A stretch of 64,000 nucleotides of DNA from Eurosta solidaginis. Its lineage: Eukaryota; Arthropoda; Insecta; Diptera; Tephritidae. Position 1 is the first letter of the stretch; each line of letters begins with the position of its first letter. This document shows positions 1-10,374 of the stretch, one piece after another. Location of the stretch: the NCBI RefSeq assembly GCF_040869045.1, contig NC_090323.1:169034083-169098082 (forward strand). The letters run 5' to 3'. A program made the translations under genes and the position numbers. Under the pieces are notes generated by a model, which did no database searches, was not told the DNA's origin, and was given only the letters and a program-made list of their open reading frames with translations.

Positions 1-289
1 CAGAATTCGTTTTAGAGGTATATTTCCTTCGGCAAAGTTTCTTATTTTGATCCCTAGAATATGATTTTCACAGAGCAATGGGCGATTTTTTTGCCTCCCC
101 ACAAATCAACCCGGCCTAGTATGTATATATGTGTATATATGTATCGAGAAGTGAAAAAAGGTTCGAAATATGCTTCGAGTCAGCTAACTGTGTAAAATGG
201 ATCCCTAGATTAAAAAGAAAACTAAACGAAATTAAATGAAAAAGATTGGATCAATAAATAGTATATTCTATTCCGATCGACACTCGCAA

Positions 290-1215
290 TAGGGCGGATA
301 GATAGATAGATTTTAATTTTTGCAAGCCGTGAATATAAATCCGTCGAAGGTATCATGTTGAAGTCTTAGATTGATATGGTCCTTGCTACTTTATACATTT
401 TGTAAAAAATTACAACGACGACCACGCCCTCTTTAAAAAGAAAATCTATATCGAATATGCGGGTTGAAAATTGATCAAGTTTGGAAAACAGGTGTGGCAT
501 CACTTGTATTTAAAAGAAGAAAAATTAGGTATAATTTTTTTTGTAATACTACGGACTCATTCAGTCTATGTAAGGTCCTCATGGACCGGCCAGTTTAACC
601 TAACCTAAGGCTTATTTTACAAAAAAAAACAATATTTATACGGTATTTAACCTCAGAAGTGATATTGTGGAAGTAGTACGAAAATTCAAAATTACTAGGA
701 AATGGGCGTTGCCCCGCCTAATTTTATATAATTTCTCAATAATACTATTGATGCCATAAACCGAAAAAAATCGACAAATCCTAACGAAATTTGATAATGT
801 CATTGCTTTTTCGACTGTACTTGTCTTGTTGTTAACTCTTAAATAAATGAAATCAAATCAAATGGGTGAAATTGGTTGGACAGCACGCCCACTTTCTACA
901 CCTATCCTTGCGTCCGTTAGATAACACGATAACTTAAGCAAAAATGTATACATATTCTTCAAATTTAGTATTGAAAATGGTTGAAAACAGATTATAACCA
1001 CGCCCACTTTTTAGATATTGAAAATTTTTTAAAATAGAAGAACTGGCACAATACATAAACAAATACTTATAAAGTGGTGAAACTTTAGTGAATTAAACTC
1101 ATATCATTAATTGTTCATGACATTTCTCTTTAAATGTGTCCTTTATAAATATGAGAGCACATAGCAGGGTATATAATTTTCGATTTCGTGCGAACTTACA
1201 CTTCTCTACTTGTTT
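290..1215 (+). repeat. Decayed copy of interspersed repeat family T
   Basis: This noncoding stretch carries the hallmarks of the repeat family seen intact at 16.2, 23.3 and 38.0 kb. It has a 'gcaagccgtgaat..tcgaaggtatcatg' block, 'cgtccgttagataacacgataactt', a 'ccacgcccacttttt' box and a closing 'gcgaacttac..ctacttg' end. It holds no plausible gene. A short LINE tail has inserted into it at about 548-606. Nothing is recognised in bases 1-289. Boundaries are approximate because the copy is old. Confidence 0.55.
548..606 (+). mobile_element. Extreme 3' tail of a LINE with (AACCT)2 end
   Basis: The 59 bases run from 'tacggactcattcagtctatg' through 'ggtcctcatgga' to 'cagtttaacctaaccta'. They closely match the last bases of the LINE that ends at 35670. 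Only the 3' untranslated end is present, so this is a strongly 5'-truncated insertion, as target-primed reverse transcription often leaves. The tail holds two AACCT units (597-606). Confidence 0.7.
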
Positions 1216-2100
1216 ATTAATACTTTCTTTTTAAAAGTGCGCAGTAAAACTTTTCCTAAGGAGAGGTTAGTTTGGCTGCTCCTTTTCACAAGGAAAATTA
1301 GTTAAGAATTTTTCAAGCCGAGCCATAATGAAGTTTTTCATATAGATGCGTTCAACGCAATCTTATTCATGCAAGTAACATCGCCACAATCACGCAAACT
1401 GTTGCGTTTGTAAATATGAAGGAACTTCAGACTTTGCAATTGAAGTTCATTTCGTCTTTCCCATTCACAAAATTTTGCGAATCACTGTTGGAAACATCCT
1501 CACTGTACAAGAAATATACTTGCCAACATATTCTGTGTCCTATTCCTTTGTTATATTGTACTTTTTGAAAAATGTTAGAAAAGTTACCAACGAGCGCGAA
1601 AAATAACTTCACTTGCAAAGCGTGAAAGCACCCTTAGTCAAAGCAACTTTGAAATTCTTCTTCTTATGCCTTGCTTGCAGCAAATGTTGGAAGTTGGCTA
1701 CTTTTGCATGTGAGATGGCGCCAGTGCCCCCCAATCTACCGTTCTCCATAAAACTACGTGCAATCTACTCATAACGCATAAGATTGAGTAAAACACTTCT
1801 ATATGAAAAACTGCTTAATGGACGGTGCTTTAAGAGGAATTCAGTAGTGAAATTCACTAACCTTTTTAACCACATTTGCCATCGCTTTATTTGCGAATCG
1901 ATAACTATAACGATTTCGTTATTCAGTAACTATTTTTTATTGATATTTGTTTATCGACGATCAGCTGTGTTGTTAAATAAACGGCAAGTAAATTGGCTGC
2001 GTTAAAAATCACGAAATTGATATTTCTGGCAATTTTCATTTTAAAAAGTCGGAACTTTAATTACATACTTTCAAACACGGAAAGCTGCTTTATAAATCAA
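1216..2100. other. Unassigned AT-rich stretch with a DRE-like site
   Basis: No convincing coding region or repeat is seen here; the short ORFs at 1427-1618 and 1784-2005 lack codon signal or motifs. Around 1896-1905 'gaatcgataac' resembles the fly DRE core (TATCGATA). Similar ATCGAT words recur at 2501-2506 and 2550-2556 on the other side of the small ORF at 2101. The stretch may hold the promoter and 5' UTR of that ORF (inference). Confidence 0.3.
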
Positions 2101-2337
2101 ATGGCATTTGAGTACTTGGCAGACGTGTTATCACAAGATGAAGAATTACTAAGTCCATCGCCAGTGGAAAGACATCTTCCTAGTGAAGTTGATAACCCAT
2201 TACACTTGAATGCAACGGAGTTTCTAAAGATGGACCGACTAACCCCAGACTTGGCTCATGATATTATTTCTCAACTTGATAGTCAGTTAAGGGGTACAAG
2301 AATAACTTCGATATCAACAGGGAAAAAAATACATTAA
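2101..2337 (+). CDS. Hypothetical small acidic protein, 78 codons
   Basis: I do not recognise this protein. The ORF is longer upstream, but the ATG at 2101 sits in a good fly start context (aatcaaATGGCA) and the residues before it look like UTR. The predicted protein starts MAFEYLADVLSQDEELLSPS and is acidic in its first half. It has an amphipathic, helix-prone middle (TEFLKMDRLTPDLAHDII) and a basic tail ending GKKIH. There is no signal peptide or membrane segment. The ATCGAT (DRE-like) words on both sides are typical of fly housekeeping promoters, which mildly supports a real gene. It could also be one exon of a larger gene; no strong donor follows. Confidence 0.4.
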   Translation: MAFEYLADVLSQDEELLSPSPVERHLPSEVDNPLHLNATEFLKMDRLTPDLAHDIISQLDSQLRGTRITSISTGKKIH

Positions 2338-2658
2338 TACCGCATTTACTTTATACGGAATTTATTTATTTTTGGCACTCCTTTTGTGCTTTTCGCATTT
2401 TTTAAGGTTTCCTTAAGCTGTGCTGCCATCTTTCTATTATTAAAACGAAATTTAAATGTCATTTATTTCGAGTCGTTAAAACTAAGTTAGTGAATAGTAC
2501 AATCGATAAGGCAAGCGACAAATCGGTAATTAAAATCTCGACAAATCGCATCGATATAAGTTAGTGGATTCCACTACAGGAAATGGTTTTTCTATGATTT
2601 TATTTATATAAATTCGAAATTTGTCAATTAAACTTTAATAAACAATTTTAAATTTTAG

Positions 2659-3256
2659 TACTCAGTATTGTTGCATTAGTAATGGCCAAGCCACAATCTC
2701 CACAAAAACAATGTGAAGAAGCATGTCCGACAACAGGCGATAAAGTTTGCGGCTATGACAGCGTTTGTTATACTGTATTTGACAATAAATGCAAATATGA
2801 TTATCTAAAATGCAAAACAAAGCATAGTAAGTACCAATATAAGCATTGTTTAATTGTTAATTTCGTAGTAATTTGTTATTATTTTTTTATATATTTGCCG
2901 TGGATGGACTATCTCTTATGTTTTTTTTTTTTGTGTTTATATAATTTCGTATACTTTATATACTTAACTGTACTTAAGCTCGAAACTAAGTACATAATAT
3001 TCGATTACATGCGAACTTAGACCCTAAGACGTCTCATTTTTATTTATATACCCACGATTTTTTATATCTTTTTTTGTGTTTTTCTATAACTTCATTACTT
3101 ACTTACTTCAATATTTAACTTCATTATCCTAAAATAATTATTAAATGAAAATTTTGTTTCTTTTTTCTTTTTTTTCTTTTAGATCTAGAAACAGTGGACA
3201 TGTCTCTGTGTGACTTAGCCGATCGACGAACTCATCCGCATTACAGTCTGTGCTAG
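2659..3256 (+). CDS. Secreted cysteine-rich Kazal-like protein, spliced
   Basis: Two coding exons are visible: 2659-2826 and 3183-3256. The first opens after an acceptor (attttag) with a hydrophobic run LSIVALVMAKPQ, which looks like the end of a signal peptide, so a short upstream exon with the start Met is missing. Cysteines follow in a Kazal-like order: C-x3-C, then KVCGYDSVCYTVFDNKC and LKC. A phase-1 intron has donor a|gtaagt at 2827 and a long pyrimidine tract before the acceptor at 3181-3182. It joins to a C-terminal exon with two more cysteines and stop TAG at 3254-3256. Kazal domains inhibit serine proteases or serve as secreted, often male accessory gland, proteins in flies. The VCGxD and C spacing support the fold, but inhibitor activity is not shown. 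The gene at 10.4-10.85 kb (minus) has a comparable layout. Confidence 0.6.
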
Positions 3257-3479
3257 GAACTGGACTCTATAAATATGACTATATATATTTTAATAAGTTA
3301 TTTGATAAATATCATTTCAGAGATTATCGCTACATTTTATACTTAAGCCGACTTCTTGTAGAAATTAAAATACATACGTTAAATGCATTAAAAACTATTC
3401 TGTACACATTGCCTTTACTACTAAATAAGAAAATATAATAAAAATAAATTTAATAAGCTGCAGCTACTTCCGCTTGGAA

Positions 3480-3674
3480 TTTTTGATTGATACGAATCAG
3501 CCGAATCCATTGGACCTCCATACCCTACCAACAAGGCATCTTCCTCGACATGGTGGCATGTGTCAATATGTCTATTTTAGACTTAAGAGTTTACGGCCGT
3601 ATTCACAGATGACTCCAAATATACCTGCCCATGCTATGATTGAGTATAAGCCGAATAAGAATAGTACGGGTTAA
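3480..3674 (+). CDS. Possible terminal exon of an unknown gene
   Basis: The 65 codons up to TAA at 3672-3674 have a protein-like composition (LPTRHLPRHGGMCQYVYFRL, then an HAMIEYKPNKN tail). An in-frame acceptor candidate, ctgcag|c at about 3460, lies upstream, so this may be a last exon. I do not recognise a domain. There is no good start codon context. The region from 3257 to 3479 between this and the Kazal-like gene is AT-rich and noncoding. It may equally be a chance ORF. Confidence 0.2.
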   Translation, partial: FLIDTNQPNPLDLHTLPTRHLPRHGGMCQYVYFRLKSLRPYSQMTPNIPAHAMIEYKPNKNSTG

Positions 3675-4089
3675 TTTATTTGTTTCAAACTGACACACTT
3701 GATTAAAACCTTGCTTATGCGCCATACGACAGACTTGGTTAATTTTGTGAGAAGGTTCGGCAAAATATAATCACCTCCCGCAAAGAGAGCGCGCTGTCTC
3801 AATATCTTAGTTTCTCTCATTTCAACTTATAAGATTTTGGATAACAGTTAATGTATGTATGTGTGTCTTTTACAGATTAAAATTTACTTGAAAAAAGCCT
3901 CCTTTGTTTTGCCCGCTTCATTTTCAGTCAAGATTTGTTAACAGCGAATGCTACATAGCGATTGCAGCATACTCGCAGGTTGGTAGCTAAGAACAGTCCC
4001 GTAGCTATCAAAGTTATTTGGCCCTTAAATATTTTGAAAACGGCTTACCTCAGCCAACTTTTAAGGGTCAATTAATGGTGACTTATAAC

Positions 4090-5045
4090 CATAAAGCCTA
4101 ACCAGATAAAACAGCTGATCGAACCTACCTTATGGAAATCAATGAATGGTGCCATATCATAACGCTAACGCCATAACCATACCATAGCCAACCAATTGGT
4201 TTTTGCTTTCTCGCCATATCCATAACCTAAAAATATTTGAGTTGGTGAATTTAATAGATTTTATTCATTGTTTTGCATACGTTATGACTAAGAGACTTAT
4301 TTTTTGCGTTTTCTTCATTTTTAAGAAATTTTCGCGATTTTTAGGTTATGGCACCATTAATCGATCACATTGGAGATGGTTGTGGATATGGGTATGGTTA
4401 CGACTATGGCGTTAAGGTTAAGGAAGTTTAATTTGGTTTTTAGAAAAGCGTCCAGGCAGAACAAAAATATATCATTCGCTAAAAACAAATCTAACTAATA
4501 GTTGACAATTTTGCGCCATTTCGGAAAGTAGCTGACTTTTAGCTAGCTATTAACTGGTTGTAAAGTCATGTATCGTTGCCATGACAGCCACTGTAACTGA
4601 AAAATTTCCAAAAATTAAACCGGGATAATTCTAAGCAAGGATGGTCAACAAGCGAAATGATACCATTTCACTTCGTAACATTTCGTTCGTTGAATTCGTT
4701 ACGTTTCGCCGGGAAACGAAACCACGTCGTTAACTTTATGAAGCGCTCGCCTTCAACGGTAACGAACGCGTGCTTAAAGGCCAATTAACTTTAACCGTAG
4801 TTTAAAATCGCGCTGCAAAACCGGTCATTAGTGTTAATGTTGGACGTTATTATTAACGAACATAAACATAACTACAACTGCTTTAAAGCCCTGGCAAAGT
4901 GGACATATCCATATTCATATAAAACAGCTGATCCAACCAAACTTATGGAAATCAATGCAATTTATCAGTGGTGATATACAATAACGCCCTAGCCATAACC
5001 ACACCATACCAACCAATTGGTTTTTGGTGAATTAATAATTTTTTG
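4090..5045. repeat. Decayed MITE copies sharing motifs with the 225-bp MITE
   Basis: Two stretches (about 4095-4430 and 4885-5045) repeat the words 'aaacagctgatc', 'aacctaccttatggaaatcaa', 'ccataacc' and 'gccaaccaattggttttt'. The intact 225-bp MITEs at 51.76 and 52.02 kb contain the same words in the same order. The block at 4330-4430 is partly an inverted version of the first. No coding region is supported. From 3690 to 4090, and from 5046 to 5700, I see only AT-rich sequence without a recognisable feature. Confidence 0.4.
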
Positions 5046-5699
5046 GATATTTTGCATCGCAGGGAGAAGAAATAACCATCTCTGACTAGTTTTCGTTTCT
5101 TGCCATACAAAACTAGTTACCTTATTTTAAAGAAAACAAACAGATAATAGTGCACGTGTCTTTATTGGTAACCAGCTTATAGCTAACTCATAGCTTGTGC
5201 TTTTACTCCTGGGGCAATATATCAGAATTTGTTTGGGGACTGCGCTATCTTAAATTTTTTTGTTTAAACGCCCTATCTCAGAATTTGATTGAATTACGCC
5301 TTGTTTCAGAATTTGTTTCGAAAACGTCCAATCTTAACACAAATTAAATTTTGAACTTAGATCGGACATTTCTTTAAATAAATTCTCAGATGGAGTGGTT
5401 TAAAAAAATGGTCAGGTAAGGTTTTTTTCAAGGAGGCGTCGATATGTGATAATATCCCCCCATCCATCATAAGCAAAAATATGTATTTTTTCCTTTACTT
5501 TTTCAATGAAAATATAAAACGCATCTTTATATCACATTACTAGCCGAAAAACCGATCTTAACCAAATACATATATGTACATAGTTTTTGTGAAATCTTAA
5601 AACGACAAAACGACGCAATCTAGTCACGAAATGAGTTGTCCCAGCCGGCACTCTTCGAAAATCTTAATTTTCAGCGTGAAATTCAAAGATTGAGCAATA

Positions 5700-6095
5700 A
5701 AAAGTGAAAATGTTATTAATATTAGAGAAAAATTGTAAAGATTACAAACGGCGATGGTTACTAGGACATGTTTCTGAATTTCACTTCTTCATCAGCTAGC
5801 TTTTCGGGAGCTGAGCATTGAACTCGAAACTCCAACATTCATATCAGTGCAAAGGCAGATGCATTTAGCTACTCAGCCATTCTTAGAGACCAATTGTACA
5901 GCGAGCAAGGTGACATTCATATGGCTGAGTAGCTAAAGGCATCTGCCTTTGCACTGATATGAATGTTGGAGATTCGGGTTCAATGCTCAGCTCCCGAAAA
6001 GCTAGCTGAAGAAGAAGTGAAATTAAGAAACATGTCCTAGTAACCATCGCTGTTTGTAATCTTTAAAATTTTTCTCTAATATCAATAACAAAAAC
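5700..6095. repeat. Head-to-head palindrome of a tRNA-derived SINE-like unit
   Basis: The right arm (about 5918-6095) reads as a tRNA-like head. It has an A-box region 'tggctgagtagctaaaggc', a middle 'catctgcctttgcactg' and a B-box-like 'gattcgggttcaatgctc'. A tRNA-unrelated body follows: 'gaagtgaaattaagaaacatg', then 'cctagtaaccatcgc' and 'tttttctctaatat'. The left arm (about 5700-5885) is the same sequence in reverse complement, so two heads face each other across about 35 bases. I infer an inverted duplication of one SINE or a foldback element. The transcript could fold into a long hairpin. Confidence 0.6.
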
Positions 6096-6240
6096 CATTG
6101 TATAAAGCAATATGAGCAAAGCTCGCTAATTAAATAAAAGTGAAAATGGTTCACCATTTTCTTTAGAATGCCCCTTTACATACCAGATATTTTTTTTTCT
6201 GAATCAAATTATATAAAACTTTCCCACAAAAAACTTAATT

Positions 6241-7142
6241 ATATACTACATTCCCCAGCAACAACAATCTTACTGGGTGGAGTATTAGAAATAATCTGGC
6301 TCTAAATATAAATAAATGTTTTCATATGACCCTGTCGAAAATTCAAAATAGAATCAATACAAGCTACTTGATTATAAATAATCAGCTGTCCACAGTCGAA
6401 GTATTCTCTGACCTTGGGGTTCTTTTTAACTCTGGGTTCACCTTTGTTAATGACGTGAACTTAGTAATTCCTAAAGCTTACTCCAATTTAGCATTTCTAA
6501 AGTGATATGCGAAAGATTTTATAGAACCCTATACAAGGAAATCCCTTTATAATTGCCTTGTTAGATCGAAGTTAGAATACGCCTCCTATATTTGGAACCC
6601 ATTTTATGCTTCTCATTCCGACTGGATTGAGCGTGTACAACGGAGTTTTACTCGCTTTGCTCTCCAACCGCTTCACTTCGCTGATCATTTTCCATCTTAC
6701 AATGCCCGATGTTTCGTTATGAACTTCAAATCTCTTGCTAGTAGGCGAAATATACAGTCAGACTGTACAGTTTTGCTTGAGCAAATAAGTTTCAACGTCC
6801 CTAATAGATTACTTCGTTTTTATTACCCATTTCACGCCATGCCAGTTAGGTCTAATTACCATAATTTTGCCCCCATTACTATGGCTGTTAATGAGCTTAA
6901 TAATATCTACACGAAGTTAGATCTTGACTTTTCGCTAGATCTTGACCGTTCGCCTCTAGGATTACTTACTTTTATGTATAGCAAATCTCGTATATTTAAT
7001 CATTAATTAATTTCTTAATTAACACAATACATATCTAGTTTCTAAGACTTTAATTCTTTACCTACATACATACCTTTATGTTTTCTAGTCTGTAAGATTT
7101 TGTTATCATAGACTGAATAAAGAATAATAATAATAATAATAA
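6241..7142 (+). mobile_element. 5'-truncated non-LTR retrotransposon, (TAA)n tail
   Basis: Conceptual translation gives the C-terminal part of a Jockey/CR1-type reverse transcriptase: a 'NINKC' stretch, a VEVFSDLGVLFNS block, YNCLVRSKLEYASYIWNP, then RVQRSFTRFAL and a final ORF ending at 7006. A stop near 6502 and loss of everything upstream of the thumb region make it non-functional. A short UTR, AATAAA and a (TAA)n tail end it at about 7142. The clade is inferred from motif style only. It lies head-on against the secreted-protein gene, whose stop codon begins just 14 bases further on. Confidence 0.75.
6719..7006 (+). pseudogene. RT C-terminal fragment of the LINE
   Basis: This 95-codon open stretch is the longest intact piece of the broken LINE ORF2. 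It follows the SYIWNP-type thumb motif of the same reading frame and holds no catalytic residues. It is a remnant, not a separate gene. Confidence 0.6.
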
Positions 7143-7155
7143 CATCTAAAAATAA

Positions 7156-7591
7156 TCATCGACGTGTGAAAACACCACGCATCATTTCACCCATTAGCTT
7201 AAACATTGTTTTAAACATCACAGCCATTAGATCCTCTGGTGTTTCTGTCTTTTCCGTCGGCTCAGTAATTTCATCAGACGTTTGTGTTGCAGCATCAGAC
7301 ATTTTTGGCTTGTTACGTGTCACCGTTTGCTCTTCCCGTTTAGGAAAATAAACCTCATCTGATTCGAAACGATTGATAACATTATAACGTTCTTTATTCG
7401 CTGGATTCGAAAGTAGTTGTGCGAGACGTGTTGAGAGCTTATCAAATCTATCTGTAGGCCCTGCGTGAACCAATGCCATTGAGCCTAACATTGTTTTAAT
7501 ATTAATTACTATTTTTTTAAAGGCAGAAATTAGTTATTAATTTTTACTTACTTGCCACCAACAACAAAACTAAAGTGCTTAAGCTGCGCAT
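7156..7591 (-). CDS. Two-exon secreted protein with C-terminal Met-rich tail
   Basis: Exon 1 is 7591-7552 and exon 2 is 7484-7156, joined across a 67-bp GT-AG intron (donor gcaa|gtaagt, acceptor atgttag|gc) in phase 1. The 122-residue product begins MRSLSTLVLLLVASSMALVH, a textbook signal peptide with a likely cut after VHA. The mature part is polar and charged: a short amphipathic helix (DRFDKLSTRLAQLLSN), a Thr/Glu-rich linker and a C-terminal Met-rich helix ending GEMMRGVFTRR. It has no cysteines, so a disulfide-rich toxin-like fold is unlikely. I do not recognise the family; a small peptide hormone, seminal or salivary protein are options. TATA and Inr elements lie upstream at fly spacing. 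A LINE tail begins 14 bp past the stop, so the 3' UTR must run into antisense LINE DNA. Confidence 0.75.
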
Positions 7592-7950
7592 ATTTTAAAT
7601 TCCTGCGGATTACGATTTGATAAAAAAATCTAAAGAACTGGACTTGCCGAAGTTCGAAAATCACTGATTGCCATATTTGATATGGTCTCTTATATATTAG
7701 CAATGAATACGTGACTAAATTTCAATTTATAGTAATAATAAGGCAATTTGGCTCATAACATAAATTTCTTCATGTATTTTTCTTATTTTCTTTTTTTATC
7801 TCAAAATTTCCAGTAGTCAGCACGTTTTAAAAGTTAGTTTAACTAAAAATTACATATGTGCATGCTTATGCGAATACGTGGGCTACCTTTGAAGCTTTGT
7901 GGCCTTACAAAATATGACTTAATCTATGAAAATATTGTAGATTCTTTCGG
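7592..7950. other. Upstream region of the secreted-protein gene
   Basis: Apart from the core promoter at 7662-7696 I see no feature in this AT-rich stretch. It presumably holds the 5' UTR and enhancer-proximal DNA of the minus-strand gene, and ends where the RTE remnant starts. Confidence 0.3.
7662..7696 (-). promoter_or_regulatory. TATA plus initiator core promoter
   Basis: On the minus strand TATATAAGAG (7696-7687) is followed by the initiator-like ATCAGTGA. The expected +1 A is at 7665, which puts the TATA box at -31, the canonical fly spacing. The start codon of the secreted-protein gene is about 75 bases further on, at 7591. Confidence 0.7.
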
Positions 7951-7954
7951 CTTC

Positions 7955-8960
7955 GTCTTGCGAGGGAGAAGACGAACCCGATATCTTAATCGCCGATGTT
8001 CCGTCACCCGTCTATGACAAAGTGAGAATGGCAATATCCCGGCTAAAGAATAACAAGACGCCGTGTAATGAGGACTACCCCCGGGCTGTTAAAACACGGA
8101 AGCGAAGAGTTGGTAAAGAGCATGCATTGATGAGCGCATGCCTCCAGATTAGAATTTAAGTGTGCTCTGCCCAATCCACAAGAAAGGCGATCCCACAAAC
8201 CGCGCCAATTACCGTTAAATCAGCCTTCTTAATGTAGCGTATAAGGTTATATCTAGTGTTGTGTGCTAAAACTGAAGCCTAAAGTCAACGAAGTGTTTGG
8301 ACCATATCAATGCGGCTACAGACATGGTAAATCTAGCATAAATGAGATCTTCACAATTCGCTTCATCCAGATAAGACTCGCGATAAAAGAAAACGGCACG
8401 CGCCATCCTTCTGCCAACTTCAAATCAGCCTTAATACAGCGCGAAAAGGTGTGCTTGTGTACTGCTGTGTCTGAATTTAAGTTGCAGGGGCAAAGATAGT
8501 AAGGGTCTGCCAAATGACGATCAGCAACACCACCAGAGCCGTAAGGATCGGGCAGGACCTCTCTAAGCCTTTCGAAACTAAACGAGGCTTCAGACAAGGC
8601 GAGTCCTTTTCGTGCGAAATCTCTTACCTAATACTGGAGAAAACAATTCTAGCAGCAGCGCTAAACAGTCATGGCAGAATCTAGTATAAGAGTGTACAAT
8701 TGCTGGCGTATGCTGATGATATTAATATTATAGGCCTTACCAAACGCGTCGTGAGTCCTGCCTTTGACGGACTAAATTAAGAGGCAGAAAAGCGGGTCTC
8801 TTGGTAAATGAGGACAAGACGAGTTGTTGCTGTTTGCTCAAAATACTGCTTCAATCTGCATAGAAGGTGGAAAAAAACAGGATCCAAAGATCAAGTGTTT
8901 AAAGATACAAACAGTGAACGATTACAGAAGCAAGAAGAAGATCGAAATTACCTTATAAGC
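7955..8960 (+). mobile_element. Decayed RTE-like reverse transcriptase remnant
   Basis: Read across several frames, the stretch gives the order of motifs of an RTE-type RT. These are a CPIHKKGDPTN..ANYR block near 8168, then KLKPKVNEVFGPYQCGYRHG near 8270, then RTTRAVRIGQDLSKPFETK..FRQG near 8530-8600, and the catalytic LLAYADDIN near 8699-8726. Many frameshifts and stops separate them, so the copy is dead. The clade is judged from the 'QCGYR' and 'LLAYADDIxII' style. No endonuclease or 3' end is recognisable. Confidence 0.7.
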
Positions 8961-9590
8961 ATGAGTGAAAATCTCTACTACTCCTACCGCAAAACCTCGG
9001 CTATGATACAGAAAACTAAACATTTAAGTTTCTCAATTTTAATTGGGTACGAATATACATACTACATATGAAACGCAACATTTACTTAAAATAATAAAAA
9101 TTGTTTTTTTTTTTTAGTTTTTTTTTGGTCATATACCTATATGTATATTTGGAGATTTCATGGACAATTGAACGATCGAATAATTTTCGCTTTTAATTAC
9201 CCTTTTGGTACTAACGAACAAGCTGGAATAGTAAGCATCATATAAACAAAAAAAAAAAGAAAATTAACGAACAAGCTGGAAAGCTAAATTTTTCATTTGA
9301 TCCTTTTTTGGATTGTTAAATGTAAATTCAATATAAAAAATTAAATGTATAATATGAATTATCAAATATTTTTGTTTTCATTATTACCCACACTTAAAGT
9401 GATTCGCAATACTAACATTAAAAAAACAAAAAAAACGCGAACCTTTTCGAACCATGAAACCGAGTACATTGCATAATATATAACCCTAACTATATAAATA
9501 AATTAATCAAGTTTTGAGGTAATGTGAGGAAATAGAGTTAACGGTAAAAATGTGATACATACATAAAATTTTTTTATTTGCTATAACTTT
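8961..9590. other. AT-rich unassigned stretch
   Basis: Low-complexity A/T runs and a short repeated phrase ('acgaacaagctgga' at about 9215 and 9268) are present. No gene, tRNA or recognised mobile element is seen. Confidence 0.3.
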
Positions 9591-9591
9591 T

Positions 9592-10165
9592 TTGTAAGAT
9601 CGCGGGTTTGAATCGAGCTCAAGGCCTAACAATAATTATTTTATCATTATTATTGTTATGATAAATTTTTTCTTAATGGAAAAAATTATTAAATTAGAAT
9701 AGAAGAAAGAAATAATTTAGACAACTGCCATCCATTTCGGGAACTGCTAAATTCTTCATCGGCAACGTTTAGGCGCCGCTGCTATAACCATTCAGCCATC
9801 ACAGCGGTTTTTTGTTTGTCTTCATTATTCCTACTTCTATTCTGGTTCTTGCCAATTGATATTCACCGCACTGCGACATCTGTTGCAGAATGGATGTGAA
9901 AATTGGACTTGTTTGATGGCAATGATGCCATAGTCCCATAGTAAAAGAGCGGCACCTAAACGTTGCCGATGAAGAAATTTAGCAGTTCCCGAAATGGATG
10001 GCAGTTGTCTAAATTATTTCTTTCTTCTATTCTAATTTAATCATTTTTTCCATTAAGAAAAAATATACAATAACAATAATAATGATAAAATAATTATTGT
10101 TAGGTCTTGAGCTTGATTCAAACCCGCGATCTTACAAATCGGTAGGCCGATATAACAACAAAAAT
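9592..10165. repeat. Composite palindrome of tRNA-like SINE modules
   Basis: The two halves are near-perfect inverted copies. Each outer end carries 'gtaagatcgcgggtttgaatc', a B-box-like word. On the right-hand copy it is preceded (minus strand) by 'ggcctaccgatttgtaagat', which resembles a tRNA-Thr(TGT) anticodon arm. The centre contains, on the minus strand of the left half, 'gatggctgaatggttatagc', an A-box-like word. A shared body links them ('cgttgccgatgaag', 'agcagttcccgaaatgg', 'ctttcttctattctaattta'). I infer two composite tRNA-derived units joined head to head. A related single copy, split by a LINE, lies at 18.2-18.5 and 22.48-22.58 kb. Confidence 0.55.
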
Positions 10166-10374
10166 TGTTATAACTTTTTTGCTTAAGACTATGAAAAAAT
10201 ACTCAAATATAAAAACGTAATGTAATGACACTTAAAATCGATCCCATCAAAGCGTGTGTGTTATTAACTAATATTTTTTTAATTTCCCTAAGTCCACTGA
10301 AAGCTAAATCCGGACCTCTGTGCGCCCAACGCCTTATTCATTTATTTATTCAAACAAGTTTATATACCTAAACA

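Noticed and set aside
3250..3438. 62-codon ORF after the Kazal-like gene
   Set aside because: It overlaps the real stop exon, is AT-rich with Tyr/Leu/Ile bias, and has no start context.
4203..4415. 70-codon Trp-rich ORF
   Set aside because: It lies in a decayed MITE; the WLWIWVWLRLWR tail is a product of 'ggttatgg' repeats.
5918..6000. True tRNA gene
   Set aside because: A- and B-box-like words exist, but the arms do not form a clean cloverleaf, the unit is duplicated in inverse orientation, and it is fused to a SINE-like body.
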